From Ovoidimarina sediminis (GTDB lineage Bacteria; Pseudomonadota; Alphaproteobacteria; Rhodobacterales; Rhodobacteraceae), in NCBI RefSeq assembly GCF_032586175.1, contig NZ_JAWHTE010000005.1:124001-188000 (forward strand): DNA of 64,000 nt, read 5' to 3'. Each line of letters starts with the position of its first letter. Within the stretch, counting starts at the first letter, position 1. The notes below the pieces were generated by a model, which made no database searches, was not told where the DNA came from, and was given only the letters and a program-made list of their open reading frames with translations. The position numbers and the translations under genes are program-made. Shown one piece after another: positions 61,524-64,000 of this stretch.

Positions 61524-62276
61524 ATGGCCGAGCCAAGCTGGCTGACGACGCCCGAAGGACGGCGCCTCGGGTACTACAAGGTCGAGGGGGCGGGCCCCGC
61601 GGTCGTGTTTCTGGGCGGGTTCCGCTCTGACATGGAGGGCACGAAGGCGCTCTTTCTCGAAGACTGGGCCAGGGCGCGGGGGCGCGCCTTCCTGAGGTTC
61701 GACTATTCGGGGCACGGGCAGAGTTCGGGCGACTTCCTCGACGGCGCGATCGGTGATTGGTTCGAGGATGCGTGCGCCGCCCTGTCGCTTGTCGACGGAC
61801 GCGCGGTGCTCGTGGGGTCGTCCATGGGGGGATGGATATCACTTCTTCTGGCGTGCGAGGTGCCGGAGCGGGTGGCGGGGCTGGTGACAATCGCTGCGGC
61901 GCCCGATTTCACGGAGGACAGCATGTGGGCCGGGTTCGACGACGCCCAGAAGCGGATGCTGACGGACGCCGGGCGCTTGGAGCTTCCGTCGGACTATTCG
62001 GACGAGCCCTATGTCATCACGCGGCGGCTGATCGAGGAGGGCCGGGGGCGGCTTGTGCTGCGCGATCCCCTGCCGCTGCCGTTCCCGGTGCGGTCGTTGC
62101 AGGGCACGGCCGATGCGGATGTGGACATGTCGGTTGCGCTCAGGCTTCTGGATCATGCCGAGGGCGGGGACATGCGTCTGACGCTTGTCAAAGGGGCCGA
62201 TCACCGGTTTTCGAGCCCCGATTGCCTGGAACTGATCGCGGCGTCGGTGGACGAGGTGCTGGCGGCGGTCGGCTGA
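61524..62276 (+). CDS. Alpha/beta hydrolase
   Basis: 250 residues. FLGGFRSDMEGTKA (oxyanion loop), nucleophile elbow VGSSMGGWISLL, His in KGADHRFS. Resembles small carboxylesterases near BAAT/serine aminopeptidase. GGAGGTGGCA precedes ATG 61524. It overlaps the next gene by one base (TGATG). Confidence 0.85.
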   Translation: MAEPSWLTTPEGRRLGYYKVEGAGPAVVFLGGFRSDMEGTKALFLEDWARARGRAFLRFDYSGHGQSSGDFLDGAIGDWFEDACAALSLVDGRAVLVGSSMGGWISLLLACEVPERVAGLVTIAAAPDFTEDSMWAGFDDAQKRMLTDAGRLELPSDYSDEPYVITRRLIEEGRGRLVLRDPLPLPFPVRSLQGTADADVDMSVALRLLDHAEGGDMRLTLVKGADHRFSSPDCLELIAASVDEVLAAVG

Positions 62277-63274
62277 TGGACACAGGGGAGAGCGCTATGA
62301 CCCCGGAAGAGGCGAAGGCGGCGCTGGGGCCGCTTGCGGTGATGGCCGGATGCGAGGCGGAGGATGCGCGCAGGGCGCTTGCGGCAGTGCTGGTGCCGGA
62401 TGCTGTCGTGCACATGGCCTTTCCCTTCGAGCGGCGTGCGGGCCCCGAGGCCCTGTTCGATGCGGGTTTCGCGTCGCTTTATGCCGCCTTTCCCGATCTC
62501 GAGCGGCGCGAGACGATCCGCATGGCGGGCCGCGACGGGGCGGGGCAGATGTGGGTTGGCGTCTGCGGGGCCTATGTGGGTACCTTTGCCGCGCCCTTCC
62601 TCGGCATTCCGCCGACGAAGCGGGCGGCGGCGATGCGGTTTCACGAGTTCTTCCGGGTCGAAGAGGGCCGGGTCGTCGAGGTGCAGGCCCTGTGGGATAT
62701 CCCCGAACTGATGATGCAGGCTGGGGTGTGGCCGCTTGTGCCCCCGCTCGGGCGCGAATGGCATGTGCCGGGCCCGATGACGCAGGACGGGCTGACGATT
62801 TCGGGCGACGGGGCGCGCGCGCTTGGAATTGTGGATGACATGCTGACGGCGCTTGGCCGGAACGCCGACGGCGAGGCGGCGATGGATCTGCCGCGCTACT
62901 GGCACCCGCGCTGTGCTTGGTACGGTCCATCCGGCATCGGGACGGCGCGGGGGATCTCGGGGTTCCGCAGACAGCACCAGATCCCGTTCCTGAACGCGAT
63001 GCCCGACCGGCGGGGCGGGGTGGAGGCCGGGCACCTTTTCGGCGAGGGGAATTACGTGGGCTACACCTCGTTTGCCGGGATGCGCGCGACATTGAGCGGG
63101 GGCGGCTGGCTTGGCCTGCCACCGACGGGCGCGGAGTTGACGATCCGAAGCCTCGATTTCTGGCGGGTGGAGGGAGATCTCATTCGCGAGAACTGGGTTC
63201 TGGTCGATATGCTGCACGTCTATGACCAGCTTGGCGTCGATGTTTTCGCGCGGATGGAGGAGCGTCTGGGGTGA
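62276..63274 (+). CDS. Tandem SnoaL/NTF2-like protein
   Basis: 332 residues from ATG 62276 (or ATG 62297). Two NTF2-like domains, each with aromatic cone residues: first AAFPDLERRETIRMAG, FLGIPPTKRAAAMRFHEFFRV; second YWHPRCAWYGPSGIGTARGI, LGLPPTGAELTIRSLDFWRV. Such tandem SnoaL-like proteins are often predicted cyclases, hydratases or isomerases of unknown substrate. Starts within the hydrolase stop and is followed by a GTGA-coupled gene. Confidence 0.78.
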   Translation: MDTGESAMTPEEAKAALGPLAVMAGCEAEDARRALAAVLVPDAVVHMAFPFERRAGPEALFDAGFASLYAAFPDLERRETIRMAGRDGAGQMWVGVCGAYVGTFAAPFLGIPPTKRAAAMRFHEFFRVEEGRVVEVQALWDIPELMMQAGVWPLVPPLGREWHVPGPMTQDGLTISGDGARALGIVDDMLTALGRNADGEAAMDLPRYWHPRCAWYGPSGIGTARGISGFRRQHQIPFLNAMPDRRGGVEAGHLFGEGNYVGYTSFAGMRATLSGGGWLGLPPTGAELTIRSLDFWRVEGDLIRENWVLVDMLHVYDQLGVDVFARMEERLG

Positions 63275-63915
63275 GGCGCAGACCGCAGAGCTATCTGGCG
63301 CTTGAAGAGCTTGGCCGCGTGCGGCTGTCACGGCATTTCTTCATGCGGAACTTCCTGAATTCCGAGATCGGGAACTTTCACGGGGTGCCGAACCTGCCGG
63401 AGGATCCCGACGTCGCGATCGCGGCGGGGCGGCGGCTGGCGGAGGAGTTGCTCGATCCGCTGTTCGAGACGTTTGGGCAGGTGGAGATCCGGTCTGGCTA
63501 TCGTTCGCCCACGCTCAACTATTTCGGGGCGAAGGTGGCGCGGCCGCAGAAATGTTCGCAGAACGAAAAGAACTTTGCCGGGCATATCTGGGACCGGCGC
63601 GACGGGGTGGGGCGGATGGGGGCCTGTGTGTCGCTTGTGATCCCGTGGTTCGCGGATCGCTTTGCCGAAGGGCGCGACTGGAGGGATCTGGCATGGTGGA
63701 TTCACGATCACCTGCCCTATCACGAGCTGTATTTCTTTCCAAAGCTCGCGGCGTTCAACCTGACCTGGCGGGAAGAGCGGGCGCCGCGTATCCTGAGTTA
63801 CATCGCGCCCAAAGGGACACTTCTGGCAGCGGGGGCTGAGCCTGGGGAAAGCCTGGCGGAGCGGCAGGCGCGCTATGCCGATTTCCCCGCGTTTCGGGGG
63901 ATTGCCTATCCCTGA
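63271..63915 (+). CDS. Peptidase M15-like conserved protein
   Basis: 214 residues from GTG 63271, overlapping the previous stop (GTGA). QVEIRSGYRSPTLNYFGAKVA is the M15A/D-Ala-D-Ala carboxypeptidase-like signature, and a H-x-x-D-like region (GHIWDRRDG) and WWIHDHLPYHELYFFP follow. Zinc ligands are not fully evident and no signal peptide exists, so activity and location are uncertain. Confidence 0.7.
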   Translation: MRRRPQSYLALEELGRVRLSRHFFMRNFLNSEIGNFHGVPNLPEDPDVAIAAGRRLAEELLDPLFETFGQVEIRSGYRSPTLNYFGAKVARPQKCSQNEKNFAGHIWDRRDGVGRMGACVSLVIPWFADRFAEGRDWRDLAWWIHDHLPYHELYFFPKLAAFNLTWREERAPRILSYIAPKGTLLAAGAEPGESLAERQARYADFPAFRGIAYP

Positions 63916-63965
63916 GGTCGGGGCGTAAGGTGGGTTTTGCACAGGTATGCAAAAGCGAGGCATCC

Positions 63966-64000
63966 ATGGATCTGCCGAAGACCCCCTCGTTCCGGCTGGA
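63966..64000 (+). CDS. Start of a probable SDR family oxidoreductase (runs off window)
   Basis: Eleven codons from ATG 63966 read MDLPKTPSFRL, an opening frequent in Rhodobacteraceae short-chain dehydrogenases just before the cofactor loop. The call rests on this short match only. Confidence 0.4.
   Translation, partial: MDLPKTPSFRL

Overview
The window looks like chromosomal DNA of a high-GC alphaproteobacterium of the Rhodobacteraceae (Paracoccus/Rhodobacter/roseobacter type). Reasons: a phaZ-phaC-phaP polyhydroxyalkanoate cluster with class I synthase and CTGC-N3-GCAG operator repeats, a CIRCE-controlled groESL operon, nrdR-ribD overlapping by GTGA, thyX, a TIGR01459-type HAD hydrolase, DUF1194 proteins and a three-gene copper-bufferin operon. 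Coding density is high, many neighbours overlap by ATGA or GTGA, and no rRNA, tRNA or CRISPR was recognised.

Layout. 1-4.64 kb: a leftward sugar operon (ABC ATPase, SGNH hydrolase, RbsD/FucU, ribokinase) divergent from a Tat-exported substrate-binding protein, with no permease genes in between. 4.65-16.4 kb: a membrane-anchored P450 with an odd haem loop, two diguanylate cyclases, an RraA-threonine aldolase-YcgN-RibF-MaoC run, HAD hydrolase, Mn pyrophosphatase, DUF2161 and TraB/GumN proteins. 16.6-18.8 kb: groESL. 19.2-20.6 kb: a PepSY / cytochrome b / membrane LuxR trio. 20.8-31.3 kb: accessory ground with an ABC-F ATPase, a frameshifted GAF histidine kinase, a secreted unknown, a transposase remnant beside an acyl-CoA ligase, decayed ankyrin and dehydrogenase fragments, UspA and a DUF411 metal protein. 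31.2-36.2 kb: Ca-loop secreted protein, CrtA-like protein, haloalkane dehalogenase-like hydrolase, adenylate cyclase-TPR protein and tautomerase. 36.2-46.4 kb: ribD/nrdR, SDR and PuuE-like deacetylase, the PHA cluster, three tandem DUF1194 genes and glyoxalase I. 46.5-49.2 kb: thyX, then a low-GC TIR/HTH gene broken by an in-frame stop and a frameshift, then a REP-associated tyrosine transposase (RAYT) with its REP palindromes. 49.2-54 kb: small conserved genes, CspA, ArsC/Spx-like protein and the bufferin operon (DUF2282-DUF692-DUF2063-DoxX). 54.1-64 kb: molybdopterin-fold protein with a GGDEF/EAL protein, a 38-bp tandem repeat, thrS, DNA-3-methyladenine glycosylase, MAPEG, ArsR-SRPBCC fusion, alpha/beta hydrolase, SnoaL-like protein, M15-like protein and the start of a probable SDR.

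How it works together. PHA metabolism is the clearest theme: PhaJ-like hydratase (monomer supply), PhaC (polymerisation), PhaP (granule coat), PhaZ (mobilisation). Metal and stress handling recurs (bufferin operon, DUF411, His-rich exported peptide, UspA, GroESL, CspA, HPF), as does c-di-GMP/cAMP signalling (two GGDEF proteins, one GGDEF-EAL, one class III cyclase). The least expected structures are the RAYT gene carrying a REP pair inside its own reading frame and using a REP GTAG as its stop, the broken TIR-HTH gene, and a family of about 33-nt nested palindromes scattered between genes.
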